Assembly (NCBI GenBank): GCA_027943335.1
Contig: BSBK01007035.1
Coordinates: 496,501-560,500 of the forward strand
Length of the DNA stretch: 64,000 nucleotides
Source of the DNA: Chamaecyparis obtusa
Lineage: Eukaryota > Streptophyta > Pinopsida > Cupressales > Cupressaceae
Direction of reading: 5' to 3'
The translations under genes and the position numbers were made by a program. This document shows positions 46,827 through 57,985 of this stretch, piece by piece (within the stretch, counting starts at the first letter, position 1; every line of letters begins with the position of its first letter). A model generated the notes under the pieces. It ran no database searches. It was given only the letters and a program-made list of their open reading frames with translations, and had not been told where the DNA came from.

Positions 46827-47510
46827 TTAGTTAGTGACTCCACTTTTATGTTTTATCACAAATGTGTAACTATGCAAATACTCAACCCATTTCATATGTC
46901 TTTGATTCAACTTATTCTGACTACCCAAATATTGTAAAGCCTTATGATAGGTATAAAACACAAATTCACTCAGTATCAAATAATGTCTCCATTTCTTCAG
47001 TGCTTGAACAATAGCATAGAATTCTTGATCATACACAGAATATTTCCTTCTAGCATCATTCAACTTTTCACTAAAGAAAGCAACAGGTTTACCTTCTTGA
47101 ATCAACACAACTCCAATTGCACTTCCACTTGCATCACATTCCACTTGAAATACCTTATTAAAATTAGGCAATGCCAAAACATGCAATTCAACAACCTTCT
47201 TCTTTAGGGTCTCAAAAATCTTATTAGCTCCAAGTGTCCACTTGAATTCTCTTTTATCTCCTCTCATAGTCTTAGTCATAGAATTAAAAATTGAACTAAA
47301 ATTCCTTATGAAATTTTGGTAAAAACTTGCCAAACCATGAAATGATCTTACCTCACTAGCATTCATAAGTGTAGGCCAATTCAGAATACCTTCAACCTTT
47401 TCAGGATCCATCTTCAAACCATCAACTGAAATTGCAAATCCCACATACACAATCTCCTCTTTCATTAATGAACACTTTTTCAGATTTATCAACAAATTTT
47501 CTTCTTTCAA
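46827..47510 (-). pseudogene. Chromovirus RT C-terminus and RNase H
   Basis: A 227-codon open stretch covers the RT thumb/connection (NLKKCSLMKEEIVYVGF, then RSFHGLASFYQNFIRNFS) and RNase H. The RNase H motifs are VECDASGSAIGVVL with the first Asp, EKLNDARRKYSVYDQEFYAIVQALKKWRHYL with the Glu, and the usual Asp position further on changed (YTYHKAL in place of the D-containing motif). It ends in HKSGVTN. It lies immediately downstream of the YLDD-containing part. Confidence 0.92.
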
Positions 47511-48340
47511 TCTCTACAAAACTTGTCTAACATGCAACAAATGTTCTTCTCTAGTCTTACTGAATATCAAAATATCATCAAGATATACAATTACAAACTT
47601 ACCCAAGAATTTCTTCAAAACTTCATTCATCAACCTCATAAAAGTACTCAGTGCATTAGTTAATTAAAATGCATATCCAACCACTCATACAAACCTTCTT
47701 TTGTCTTGAAAGCAGTCTTCCATTCATCACCTTCTTTGATTCTAATCTGATGATACCCACTTTTCAAATTAATCTTGGTAAAATACTTTGCTCCAGTCAA
47801 ACTGCCCATTATATCATCCATTCTTGGTATAGGAAACCTATACTTTACTATTATCTTGTTGATTTCTCTGGAATTAGTACACATTCACCATTGTCCATTC
47901 TTCTTAGGTGCTAATACCGTAGGTACTGCACAAGGACTCAAAATTTCTTTGATCAAACCTTTATCCAGCAACTCTTGAATCTGTCAGTTCAATTCCTGAC
48001 TCTCGGTAGGTGTCAACCGATAAGGTGCCTTGTTTGGTAAACTAGCTCCAGGGATTAGATCCATGTAATGATCAATACTTCTCTTCGGTGGCAAACCATC
48101 AGGTACATTATCAGAAATGACATCACTATACTTAGTGAGTAACTTATCAATCTCCTCAGGAACACTATCCTCTATTTTCTTACTCAGTTTGTTAGGAACC
48201 ACAGAAAAACATACATAATTATTCTTCAAATGCTTAACAAATTTTCTTCCTTCCATCAAGAAAACTTTCACAGATGTGCAAACATTACTAACAGGTTCTT
48301 CCATCAAAGATAACAAGATTTGTTTCTTTCCATCAGCCAC
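47511..48340 (-). pseudogene. rt: Chromovirus reverse transcriptase, N-terminal and catalytic part
   Basis: 47984-48340 holds the segment before RT, ending in a DLIPGASLPNKAPYRL motif. After a stop, 47660-47884 shows [20 protein letters not shown] and [19 protein letters not shown] frameshift near 47670 follows. The catalytic YLDD is then seen in another frame at 47574-47585, followed by ILIFSK. Together with the previous entry this completes the RT domain in the usual order. Confidence 0.9.
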
Positions 48341-48535
48341 AATAGTACATTTATGTAATCTCCCATCATATATAGCATGTCTATCATACTACAAAGGTCT
48401 ACCCAATAAAATATGACAACAATCCATACGCATGATATCACACAACACCTTATCATAGTAGTTTCCAATTTTGAAATTCACATAACATTGTTCACTTACC
48501 AAGAGTGTATGGTCATCTTTGATCCATGAAATTTG

Positions 48536-48972
48536 CTAGGGCTTCGGATGTTCCAACCTCTTCAACTGCAACTTTGTGACCATCTCTTTAGATGCTAGAT
48601 TCTCCGAGCTACCACTGTCAATGATTACCTTCCAAACATTGTCAGAAACTCTACATTTGGTCTTGAACAAACTTTTCCTTACCGGATCTTCCTTTTTACT
48701 TTCATTCCATAGTGCTCTTCTCACCATCAAGTTATTTTCCTTCTCAGGTTCATTCAGTGACTCGTCTTCCACCAAAGCATTTCTACTACTACTAGCCTTC
48801 TTACTAGCATGTGTACATTCAAAAGATCTATGTCCTTCACAATTGTAACAAGTTCCTTGGAAATTACCTCTACTATAACCACCTTGGTAGTTACTGCCTC
48901 TGCCTCTAGATGAACTTTCACCTTTCCACTCAGTCTTGCCTTTATCCATATATGACTTTTCAGGTTCAGATC
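48536..48972 (-). pseudogene. Chromovirus gag C-terminus (zinc knuckle) and protease
   Basis: A Ser/Arg/Gly-rich stretch leads to a CX2CX4 knuckle start (CYNCEGHRSFECTHA, near 48855-48811), in which the His expected in CX2CX4HX4C is displaced by the run GHRSFEC. The retropepsin site VIIDSGSSENLAS follows near 48635-48597. The open frame appears to start further upstream at 48997, but those first codons belong to the inserted element; the true continuation lies beyond it at 55369. Confidence 0.88.
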
Positions 48973-51858
48973 TGTTGGCTTTTAAACTTGTTCCCACACG
49001 GTGCCAAGTTTACACCATGATTGAAAAATTGGTTAGTCTTCACTCCAAATTCTAAAAAGGGAAAAAGTGCCAATTGATGAGGATAAAGAACATCCTCCTT
49101 CTGCTTTGAGCTCCACATTCACTCAGGTGGGTATTGCCTCATCTGCACACTCATGACTCTTCTTGAGTTAATGAAAAAAAGGCCTACAGATACATTTCTA
49201 TGGAATAGTCCTCAGACCCCTGTAGGTATCCTGTACCCCAATGAACCATGACCTCATGCAATAACCTAATCTGCATGCAATGAGTCTGAGAACTAGAAAG
49301 AAACCTCCTACTACTACTACCAACATGAAGGGAAAGAATTTAAATGAATGATTGATGTTGGGTAGATTGGACCCCTGAAGTACCCCAAGTCTCCCATAGA
49401 CTAGTGCCTTATCCAATGGGTAGCAGAGTCAAATACCTCACTACAACAGGGCTATGAAACAAGAAAACAACACACTCACCCTCACCAGATCACACATTAT
49501 CAAACCAATTGTGCACCTAGATATGTTATCACCTATCCAAAGAAAAGACCTAGGAACAGGCAATACATTAACCGGCATCCACTGGAAGACAAGCATGATG
49601 CATCTTTGATACCTCAGCTCATACATATCTGAACACTAACTCTGAACTAGTTATCCTTACGAAGACAACTCCACTTGCAAACACTTAGGCAATGCAAACA
49701 GACAAATCAAACACCCTTGATGTATGATTAATGGACTTAGAATTTAAATGGAGACAATCTGGGAGCAGAATAAATATATTGAAATCTTATGCATAAGACA
49801 TTGTTACAATTTCATTATATTCCCATAACCAGAAAGGATAGAGGGAACACCCTATATGCAAAGAAGAAGGAAAATACATGGCAGGAAGAACATTCACGAA
49901 AACAGTCCCCACAATAGTGGAAGAAAGGAACCCAGACAAAGTCAAAAAATAAACACTATATATGACTAGCTACCTTGGAAACCCATGACAGGTTGCAACA
50001 AGCTATGGATAGCTAGGGAACACCAATCAAAATTACCACACCAAGAAACGGCCAGAAAACCAGTCGCATCTCACCAAATAGGGTCACTTCTGCAATAAAA
50101 TCCATAAATTTAGGTACTTCCTGTCATTGCAAACCCTTTAGAAAATTTGAATTCAAGTCCAATGGTCACCTCCTCTCTTGGTGCCTGTAGAGAAACAATG
50201 GCCCACATTCAAACCATGACCAACTTTATGCCCCCGCCATAGATCTTTTTACCTTCATGAGCTCGGTATCTTAACATTCAACATTAGTGGCGTAGTCGCA
50301 CGGTCAACAACCTCACCACTATAGGAAACTGGGCAACAAATCATGGTTGGTTGCATGATCACATGGCCGAAAGATAGCCCTTACGATCATGCGACTGCAG
50401 ACTCTTAACCGCAGCCAACAGTCAGAAACCCTGCAGGAAAAGTCCTTGGCAACATTACCACCATAACTCTGCAACTGCGATGGACACATGGCACCCTGTC
50501 GCATGATCCCATAGCCTGGAGATGGGCTATGCGATCATGTGGCAACCCATAGACCACTACCACAACCACCACCGTATAGAGACAACATCACCGCCCGCAA
50601 GTCAAAAACTGCCACTGCACAACTCTGCAACCGTGTCACCACCAGGGGTTAGTCACATGATTGCATAGCCAATTTTTGGGCTATGTGAACATGCGACAAC
50701 CCGCAAACAAATCTGCCAAGCCATAGACCTCACCATTAACTCCACAACTATGACGCCTGATGCCACCTGTCGCCACGCCAATCACCGAATACCACCTTGT
50801 CACCAACACCAAACCCACGCTTGATAAGGCTTTGAAATGAATGGCTGGCGTAAGATCTCATGGCCCTAACAAATCACATGAGAACTTACACTGACCGTTA
50901 GATCTATCCATGTCTCAGACCCCACTGACAATGGCCCCACATCTAACTCCGCAACTAGGATGCCACCTCAGCGCTTGCCAGCCAATGAATAAAATCTGAT
51001 GGATGGTGCATGATCTCAAAGGCTAAGAATATTCCTTGAGATCATATGTCAACTATAGATTTGCAATCTCTAACACTGAGCAATGAAAGGAGCTGGGACC
51101 CACAAACCAACCACCAAACATTTAGTGACTACGTGACTAACTGCCAACCAAGTCGCTGGAGGTTAGCAGATAACCGCCAACCTTTCAAAGATCATGTGAC
51201 TATAGTCACCGAGTCATTGCATGTCAGCCGCTTAACTGCCAGAAATGGGAGATCAAAAGATAACTGCCAGTCGCCAGGTCGCTGAATGAAAGCAAACTAC
51301 CAGCCAAGATGAACAACAAGAAGAACCAGGACCACACAGACAGCTGGCAGGTGGTCGCATGATCGCATGTCAGAAGAGTCTGACATGCAGCCATGCGATG
51401 ACCAATTAGAGAAGAGCCATTGCAAATCGGGCCCACCATCGTCGCACTTGCACACTTAAGGAAACACAACAAATAGGAAACAATGCGAGGTTGAAAACAT
51501 CCAAAGTTTTCAATGAAAGGGGATTGAAAACACACAAAGTTTCTGACACATCAACAGACAAGTGCATAAAAGCCTGAAGGCAAAGGGTCAAAAAAAACGC
51601 AGGTCAAAAACAAACACAGATCGAAAACATCATGGACTTTTGTAAACACTGTGGGTTTTCAACACTGAGGCAGATTTTGAAAATAATTCCAGCAGGCTTG
51701 AAACTCGAATAACTTTTAGGATTTTGTGAATTTAGGGATGCAGCTTGGACTGAAGCAAGGGGAAAATAAGAAAAACATAGGGCAGGACACACAAGAAAAT
51801 CTACAAGAAAATAGGCCATTTTCATAAGGTTTTACAATGACAAAGAATGGGCCTAATA
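48973..51858 (-). repeat. First LTR (2886 bp) of the large-LTR element
   Basis: Collinear with 52484-55368. Starts TGTTGGC; its end reads CCTAATA where the other copy has CCTAACA. It contains four related stem-loops at 50350-50395, 50498-50543, 50652-50697 and 51353-51403. The 60-103 codon frames in it recur in the other LTR but resemble nothing known. Confidence 0.93.
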
Positions 51859-52483
51859 GTGGCTCTAGTTGGGGATGATGGGTAACCTATGCCCATACAA
51901 GAATTTAGATCTCTGGGAGAGCAGACCACCAACTGGACAAAAATAGGGCACTCATGGGCTGAAGAATGAGACTGTACTAATCACTACCCATGCTCATGCT
52001 TCACCAAAATTTTGCAGAACTGCAACTCTCATTCATTGAAGCATGCCAACCTCTCTATCACACCATTTTTCTTCTTTTAGTGCTCAGATCACCTCATAAG
52101 GAAACATTTCTTATCATTGAAAATATCATACCTAGAAGTTCTATAGTAAACATGCTGGTTGGAGGGCAGGGCAGATCTAGAGCTCATCCTATAGCTCCAT
52201 CAGGTAACTTTGTTATGCAGAGCTGCCACCTCCTTGAGAGGAAAATTTTTGCACTGATTTGTATCTCTTCCAACCAACCAAAACTTCATCAGGCCACATT
52301 GCTTATCAGGAATTGCACTGATCAAATAGAGAACTCAGAGTTGCCACTCAGCACACAGTGAGAAGATTTCACTAATGTGTTTTGTTCATTTAACTCTATA
52401 ACTTCAACCAGGACCCTAGGATGATCCAGCCAAGCAAGGAAGCTTGCTGTCATTTACTTCTTCCCCAACAGAGTTGCCATTTT
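51859..52483. other. Internal region of the large-LTR element
   Basis: 625 bp. A plus-strand frame of 123 codons (51990-52361) is the only sizable ORF. It resembles no gag or pol, has no zinc knuckle, and may be fortuitous. Candidate primer-binding sites lie at both ends, and no clear polypurine tract was found. Confidence 0.7.
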
Positions 52484-55368
52484 GTTGGCTTTTAAACTTG
52501 TTTCCACACGGTGCTAGGTTTACACTATGATTGACAAACTAGTTAGTCTTCACTCCAAAGTCTGACAAGGGAAAAAGTGCCAATTGATGAGGATAAAGAA
52601 CATCCTCCTTCTACTTTGAGCTCCATATTCACTCAGGTGGATATTGCCTCATTTGCACACTCATGACTCTTCTTGAGTTGATGAACAAAAGGCCTATAGA
52701 TGCATTTCTGTGGAATAGTCCTCAGACCCCTGTAGGTATCCTGTACCCCAATGAACCATGACCTCATTTAATAACCTGATCTGCATGCAATGAGTCTGAG
52801 AACTAGAAAGAAACCTCCTACTACTACTACCAACATGAAGGGAAAAAATTTAAATGAATGATTGATTTTGGGTAGAATGGACCCCTAAAGTACCCCAAGT
52901 CTCCCATAGACCAGTGCCTTATCCAATGGGTAGCAGAGTCAAATACCTCACTACAACAGGTCTATGAAACAAGAAAACAACACACTCACCCTCACTAGAT
53001 CACACATTACCAAACCACCTGTGCACCTAGATATGCTATCACCTATCAAAAGAAAAGACCTAGGAACAGGCAATACATTAACCAGCATCCACTGGAAGAC
53101 AAGCATGATGCATCTTTGATACCTCAGCTCATACATATCTGAACACTAACTCTGAACCAGTTATCCCTGCAAAGACAACTCCACTTGCAAACACTTAGGC
53201 AATGCAAATAGATAAATCAGACACCCTTGATGTATGATTAATGGACTCAGAATTCAAATGGAGATAATCTAGGAGCAGAATAAATATATTGAAATCTTAT
53301 GCATAAGACACTGTTACAATTTCATTATATTCCCATAACTAGAAAGGACAGAGGGAACACCCTATATGTAGAGAAGAAGGAAAATACATGGCAGGAAGAA
53401 CATTCACGGAACCAGTCCCCACAATAGTGGAAGAAAAGAACCCAGACAAAGTCAAAAAATAAACACTATATACCACTAGCTGCCTTGGAAACCCATGATA
53501 GGTTGCAACAAGCTATGGACAGCTAGGGCACACCAATCAAAATTATCGCACCAAAAAAATGACCAGAAAACCAGTCGCATCTCACCGAACAGGGTCACTT
53601 CTGCAATAAAATCCATAAATTTTGGTACTTCCTGTCACTGGAAACCCTTCACCAAATTTGAATTCAAATCCAACGGTCACCTTCTCTCTTGGTGCCTGTA
53701 GAGAAATAACAGCCCACATTCAAACTATGACCAACTTTATGCCCCCGCCATAGATCTCTTTACCTTCACAGGCTCGATAACTTAACATTCAACATTAGTG
53801 TCATAGTCGCATGATCAACAACCTCACCGCTATAGGAAATTGGGCAACAAATCATGCCTGGTCGCATGATCGCATGGCCAAAAGATAGCCCTTACGATCA
53901 TGTGACTGCAGACTCTTAACCGCAGCCAACAGTCAGAAACCCCGCAGGAAAAGTCCTTGGCAACATTACCACCATAACTCCGCAACTGCGATGGACACGT
54001 GGTGCCCTATCGCATGATCACATAGCCTAGAGACAGGCTATGTGATCATGCTGCAACCCACAAACCGCTACCGCAACCACCACCACACAAAGACAACATC
54101 ATCACCCGTAAGTCAAAACTACCACCGCACAACTCCGCAACCACGTCACCACCAGGGGTTAGTCACATGATCACATAGCCAATTTTTGGGCTATGTGAAC
54201 ATGTGACAACCTACAAACAAATCTACCAAGCCATAGACCCCGCCATTAACTCTGCAACCGTGATGCCTGATGCCACCTGTCACCATGCCAATTGCTGAAT
54301 ACCACCCCATCACCAACACCGGACCCACGCTCGACAAGCCTTTGAAATGAATGGCCGGCGCAAGATCTCATGGCCATGACAAATCACATGAGAACTTATG
54401 CTGACCGTTAGAATTATCCACGTCTCGGACCCCACTAACAACAGCCCCACATCTAACTCCGCAACTGTGATGCCACCTCAGTGCCTGCCAGCCAATGAAT
54501 AAAATCTGATGGATGGCACATGATCTCAAAGGCTGAGAATATTCCTTGAGATCATACGCTGACCTTAGATCTGCAATCTCTGACACTGGGCAATGAAAAG
54601 AGCTGGGACCCACAAACCAACCGCCAAACATTCAACGACTACGCGACTAACCGCCAACCAAGTCGCTGGAGGTTAGCAAATAACTGCCAACCTTTCAAAG
54701 ATCACCTCACTACAGTCACCGAGTCGTTGGATGTCAGCCGCTTAACTGCCAAAAATGGGAGATCAAAAGATAACTGCCAGTCGCCAGGTCACTGAATGAA
54801 AGCAAACCGCCAACCAAGATGAACAATGGGAAGAACCTAGACGATGCAGACAACTGGCAGGAAGTTGCATGATCGCATGTTAGAAGAGTCTGATATGCAG
54901 CCATGTGATGGCCAATCAGAGAAGAGCCATTGCAAACTGGGCCCACCACCGTCGCACTTGCACACTTAAGGAAACACAGCAAACAGGAAACAATGTGAGG
55001 TCGAAAACATCCAAGGTTTTCGATGAAAGGGGATCGAAAACACACAAAGTTTCTGACACGTCGACATAAAAGTGTATAAAAGCCTGAAGGCAAAGGGTCA
55101 AAAACAACGCAGGTCAAAAACACACACAGATCGAAAACATCATGGACTTTTGTAAACACTATAGGTTTTTGACACTTAGGTAGATTTTGAAAATAATTCC
55201 AGCAGGCTTGAAACTCGAATAACTTTCAAGATTTTGTGAATTTAGAGATGTAGCTTGGACTGAAGCAAGGCAAAAATAAGAAGAACACAGGGTAGGACAC
55301 ACAAGAAAATCTACAAGAAAATAGGCCATTTTCATAAGGTTTTGCAATGACAAAAAATGGGCCTAACA
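52484..55368 (-). repeat. Second LTR (2885 bp) of the large-LTR element
   Basis: Starts TGTTGGC and ends CCTAACA. Nearly the same length as the first LTR (1 bp difference). The four stem-loops recur at 53861-53906, 54009-54055, 54162-54207 and 54863-54913. The 141-codon minus-strand frame at 54734-55159 is broken in the other LTR, which argues against a conserved protein. Confidence 0.93.
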
Positions 55369-55373
55369 AGATC

Positions 55374-56165
55374 TACCATTTTCACCATTTGATCTACCTC
55401 TTCCTCTAGGGAATCTACCACCTTGACCTCTTTACCTTTTCTCATGTCTCTTGTTTAATTTCCCCCTAGCTTTCAATGCAAATTGATAAGCCTATTCAAT
55501 GTTATCCAATTTGACCAAACTGATTTCCTTTTGGATGGAAACTCGCAAACCATTCAGGTATCTCAAAATTCTTTCCACATCATCCTCATCATGTCCAGAT
55601 TTGATATCTAATCTATAGAATTCCTCAGTATAATCCTTTACTGAGCTATCTTTCTGCCTTAGACTTTGCATTCACCTAACTAGGTTAATCTGATAATGAC
55701 AAGGTAAGAACTTTCCTTTCAATTTATTCACCATTTTATTCCATACTTTGATTTTGTCTTTGCCTTTCTTTTTCTGATCCAATTGTAGATGTTCCCACCA
55801 CAAGGATGCATGACCTTTCAACCTCGTGCCTGTAATTTTCACCTTGTTTTCCTTAGATACATTTTCATACTCAAAATAATTTTCCATTTCAGTGATCCAG
55901 TCTATCAATTCATCAGAATCCAATTCCCCACTATACTTAGGAGGATTGAAATGTGGTGTCGAGTTCAAATTTGTCAAATCCTTCAAGAATCTTTCCTCAC
56001 CCTGATCCATCACAAGTGTAGGTTCTGCTTCACCTTGTTCCACTTCAATTTCATCATCACTAATATCTTCAAGATGTCTGCCTCTTCTCTGGGCTATTTC
56101 AACAGCTTCTAATCTAGCAGTAAGTTGTCTCATCATGCCTGCCAATCTTGGATCCCCTTCTCACC
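55374..56165 (-). pseudogene. gag: Chromovirus gag, N-terminal and central part
   Basis: Minus-strand reading from about 56165 (MMRQLTARLEAVEIAQRRGR as the N-terminal helix) through an acidic stretch to the gag core: PKYSGELDSDELIDWITEME, KGHASLWWEHL and KVWNKMVNKLKGKFLP. It then continues with TEEFYRLD...RYLNGLR to a Gly/Arg-rich region ending at the insertion site. In-frame TAG stops lie after VR near 55669-55671 and near 55490. The frame resumes at 48972 beyond the nested element. Gag forms the particle shell. Confidence 0.9.
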
Positions 56166-56295
56166 TCCCATGAGCTATCTTGAAAACCCTCTGCAATTGC
56201 AGGTTAGATTGCAATCTGCCACCCTACAATAATTCAACTAGGGCTTCACAAGAAGGAACCTACAAACCTAGATCTGCACACCTAGATCTAGATCT

Positions 56296-56313
56296 AACCT
56301 CTCTCTGATACCA
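56296..56313 (-). other. Primer-binding site of the chromovirus (initiator tRNA-Met type)
   Basis: On the minus strand TGGTATCAGAGAGAGG lies 2 bp from the right LTR, matching the common TGGTATCAGAGC site. It fixes the right LTR (56316-56988) as 5' LTR. Confidence 0.88.
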
Positions 56314-56315
56314 CC

Positions 56316-56988
56316 TAATGCAAAGGAAGGGAAGGAAGGGCCAAGGACTATGGAAAACCCTACCCGATCCACCTTTCTCAACAACACGTGGAGGCAACAA
56401 CAACACAGTGAGAGAGAGAAAGTAGGATCATTCATATATTGTCATTCAAATTTATTCATACATGTTGGGCTGTAAGGCCTTCCTAGCTTCAGCCAGATGT
56501 TACAATGAATTATAAAAGTCCTCAAACATATGAGGATTTGTGAACAATCTTAATTCTACAATCTTCTATCCAAAAACTAACTCCCTAAACTCTAACCAAA
56601 CATCTATACTTATACAAGAGGCTACCAAATTGAGTCGACCTTCAGATCCACAATCAATGGAAGGAACTATCAAATTTGGGACCACATGCTTCCCAATGAT
56701 GGATACTAACATTAAACCCATGACCCATAATCAATACATAAGTCATCCTCAAGAGAAACTTAAAATAAACTACTATGTAAGCAAGGATGATTGAGAAACA
56801 TACAAGCATCGTCGAGTGTCAGTGAAACAACTGACAACCTAGGAGATAACCGACCAAACTTGGTAACCAAAGGAAACTGACCAACTACCGAGCCAACTCG
56901 GTCAAAGAAGGAACTGAGCAACATAGACAAGCTTCAAAATATTTTTTGTGACATAAGATTGCCAAGGACCCAAGATGCTCTTGCATCA
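56316..56988 (-). repeat. Right (5') LTR of the chromovirus, 673 bp
   Basis: Begins TAATGCAAAGG, where the other LTR has TGATGC (a G-to-A change of the terminal dinucleotide), and ends CTTGCATCA. Followed by ATTGT, the second copy of the target duplication. Confidence 0.92.
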
Positions 56989-56999
56989 ATTGTGGTCAA

Positions 57000-57980
57000 A
57001 TAGTTAAACTAGTTAAAGGAGGAATTCCCTTTTCTGCATGCTTTTGAGGAGCTTTTAAGGGTAAAGAGTGGTAGTTTGGATTTAGTTGAAGACCTACATG
57101 GGTTTTTCATAAGTTGACGAGGGAGTTGAGATAGTTCACTAAGTATACGTTCCAATTACCTTCCCTCTTTGTGGGTTTTATTGCAAATTTGACCTATGGG
57201 GTTTTTCTTGACTTTTTCATGCATTCTTGATGGAGAGAGGAAAGGGAAATGTTTAGTCCTACACTAGTGAACTTTAGTTCCTTCTTCATGTCACTTTGGG
57301 AGTTGTGTAGCCTTCATATAACAATTTGATTTTGTTTCTTTTTGAGGGTTCATTTTCTTCCTAGCTTCTTGCACACAACAAGAGGAGGTTGATTTTGTAA
57401 CCCATTTTTTGCAGAGATTTTCTTTTGATTGTTTGATAATAGAATGCAAATTCCTCCTTAATTAGTCATAAATTTTGTAATTTTTTGTGGGTGTTATTGA
57501 TAAAATATTGTGATTTACTCCTTGTATTATCAAGCTCCTATCATGTTAAATTCAGAATATGGTATGTTAAGGTGTAGGTTTGTGGGTGTGTTTTATTTTT
57601 TCAAGTGTTAGGATTAAGAAAAAAATTATATTTTCATCTTCAAAAGAATTAGAAAGATCTGAAACCTCCCATGAAAATATTTTTACAAGCATATAGAATT
57701 TGGTTGTGAGTTCTATAGTTTTCTTTATTAAGGGATCTTGTGACTTTTGAATCTACAAGTTAGTTTTAATTATTCAGGTGTATCACCCATTAGATTTTAG
57801 ATTTTCATTAGACAAGTAGCCTTTTATCCCTTTCCTCATTAAACTAATTTTAGGTGAGTACCATTAAGGAAATGTCCTTGTAATCCTGAAGATTCACTCT
57901 TTCCATAAGATACCCACAACCTAAGATTGTTTCCATGTTTCAATGGGATAGCCAGATTTTACATCTACTGAAGGCAAAAT
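57000..57980. other. Intergenic DNA, nothing recognised
   Basis: T-rich on the plus strand, no long frame, no paired repeat ends. It may be the upstream part of the decayed gene that follows. Confidence 0.45.
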
Positions 57981-57985
57981 CCTGA

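Larger units (their letters stand above)
48973..55368 (-). mobile_element. Non-autonomous LTR element with 2.9-kb LTRs and 625-bp interior
   Basis: It begins TGTTGGCTTTT and ends CCTAACA, flanked by perfect AGATC duplications (48968-48972, 55369-55373) within the chromovirus gag. The LTRs are 48973-51858 and 52484-55368. The interior of 625 bp has no gag or pol. A primer-binding-like TGGCAACTCTGTTGGGGAAG (52480-52461 on the minus strand) lies 3 bp from the right LTR and resembles a TGGCGACTCC-type site, suggesting minus orientation. A weaker candidate (TGGCTCTAGTTGGGG, 51860) lies at the other LTR, so strand is tentative. The first 330 bp of the LTRs differ at about 22 sites, mostly transitions. 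Confidence 0.93.
44627..56988 (-). mobile_element. Chromovirus (Ty3/gypsy with chromodomain), minus strand
   Basis: LTRs lie at 44627-45298 and 56316-56988. The flanking 5-mers are GTTGT (44622-44626) and ATTGT (56989-56993), differing by one transition. An initiator tRNA-Met-type primer-binding site sits beside the right LTR, so the element reads right to left. In order it holds gag, zinc knuckle, protease, RT, RNase H, integrase and a chromodomain. Without the nested 6.4-kb insertion it is about 6.0 kb, a normal chromovirus size. The LTR pair differs at roughly 11% by eye, so it is the oldest of the well-bounded elements here. All coding parts are broken. Confidence 0.93.

Noticed and set aside
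48536..48997. Start of the protease/zinc-knuckle ORF at 48997
   Set aside because: The first eight codons belong to the inserted LTR; the real reading continues across the insertion at 55369.
51990..52361. 123-codon ORF inside the large-LTR element as a gag gene
   Set aside because: No gag or zinc-knuckle pattern and no second copy to show conservation; kept only as a note in the internal-region entry.
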